Below, one piece after another: positions 46,477 to 47,142 of a stretch of 47,142 nucleotides of DNA. The notes beneath the pieces were generated by a model. It worked only from the letters and a program-made list of their open reading frames with translations. It was not told the origin of the DNA and ran no database searches. The stretch comes from Candidatus Krumholzibacteriia bacterium (GTDB taxonomy: Bacteria; Krumholzibacteriota; Krumholzibacteriia; WVZY01). Both the position numbers and the translations under genes were made by a program. Numbering within the stretch: position 1 is the first letter of the stretch; each line of letters begins with the position of its first letter. The stretch lies in the NCBI GenBank assembly GCA_029863805.1, contig JAOTUR010000003.1, positions 1 through 47,142 on the forward strand, read 5' to 3'.

Positions 46477-47142
46477 GTGAACAAGGGAATGTGTCTGGTG
46501 GCAGTTATGTGTGTGGGGTTCTGCCCGGCGAGCGCTTCGGGGCAGGCAGGCGGGGCGCAACCGGCACAGCGGGATAGCGTGGCGGCGACGACTTTTGACA
46601 GAACTTTCAGCAATGCTATAAGAGGCGATGTAAGCCGGGTGTTCATGCGTAACGGAGTGTCTGCCAATCTGATTCTAGGAAGTGGACTCAACGTCACGGG
46701 TAATCTCGGTATCGATGAGTCTCACTATCGTCTTCAGGATCGGCGCGAGGAGTCCAGGAACTTTGTAGCCAACCTGAATATGCCCCTGGGCAAGTACTGG
46801 CGCGTCACGGGCTCGATATCCGACGCGCGATTCTTTAACCGCGTGGTGACGTTTGCGAATCAGGTACAGGATTTTACGAATAAGCAGGAGAGCGCGCAAT
46901 CGGCGCTAACGTATGCGCGGGGATCGCCGACCGGGCTGTCGGTGGAGGCATCGGCCAACGCCAGGGTCTCAAGAAGTCAGCAGACCTTCCTCAAGGACCA
47001 GAATCAGGGCGGCTCGATTCGGGGAAGCGTCTCGTACGTGCTTGGTGATCGCGTCAAATGGTCAGGAAGAGGCTTTGCGCGCAGGACCAGCCGGGATGCG
47101 GAAGCCAGTGGTAGGGAAAACCGTGGTCTTGGTGGCGAAGAA
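46477..47142 (+). CDS. Secreted/outer-membrane protein of unknown function, truncated by window end
   Basis: GTG start reads MNKGMCLVAVMCVGFCPASASGQAGGAQPAQRDSVAATTFDRTFSNAIRGDVSRVFMRNGVSANLILGSGLNVTGNLGIDESHYRLQDRREESRNFVANLNMPLGKYWRVTGSISD...; open to window end. Confidence 0.7.
   Translation, partial: MNKGMCLVAVMCVGFCPASASGQAGGAQPAQRDSVAATTFDRTFSNAIRGDVSRVFMRNGVSANLILGSGLNVTGNLGIDESHYRLQDRREESRNFVANLNMPLGKYWRVTGSISDARFFNRVVTFANQVQDFTNKQESAQSALTYARGSPTGLSVEASANARVSRSQQTFLKDQNQGGSIRGSVSYVLGDRVKWSGRGFARRTSRDAEASGRENRGLGGEE

Noticed and set aside
1-47142. CRISPR arrays, rRNA/tRNA genes, transposases or prophage genes
   Set aside because: No regularly spaced repeats, tRNA-like sequences, transposase or integrase motifs were recognised on reading; a tRNA/CRISPR scan would be needed to exclude them formally.

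Overview
This is a bacterial chromosome segment spanning the replication origin. From sequence content, everything left of about 11.04 kb is on the minus strand: two tandem RND permeases, a membrane fusion protein, recF, dnaN and dnaA. Almost everything from 11.54 kb rightward is on the plus strand: rpmH-rnpA-yidD-yidC-jag-mnmE-mnmG-rsmG, a parS site, a beta-helix lipoprotein, parA-parB, an M23 peptidase, bactofilin, moxR-DUF58-batA, mfd, three PpiC/SurA-type genes, an S4-domain protein, pdxA, ftsE-ftsX-envC-like, holB, metG, tatD, a zinc-finger/DUF2007-like protein, an NAD-binding epimerase, rsmA, and a truncated secreted protein. The most notable find is absent from the ORF track. It is a 71-aa minus-strand gene (23944-24159) with an in-frame UGA, reading MAKRVLIFGKDT-U-PYTNAAREDYANRDF...DVPVIVVGSEVTIGFGGS. 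This looks like a glutaredoxin-like Uxx-star selenoprotein, with a strong Shine-Dalgarno and a possible SECIS hairpin after the UGA. It is the only confident CDS right of the origin that lies on the opposite strand. Other points of interest are: a DnaA-trio-type unwinding region between dnaA and dnaN with a second inverted trio tract; a 30-bp perfect palindrome of two consensus DnaA boxes over the likely dnaA promoter; an exact 16-bp parS; an apparent -1 frameshift splitting mfd; a second DnaA-box cluster about 12 kb from dnaA; and a parAB-M23-bactofilin neighbourhood. rpmH (11539-11673) is also missed by the ORF track. No searches were run, and the source phylum cannot be assigned from this window alone.
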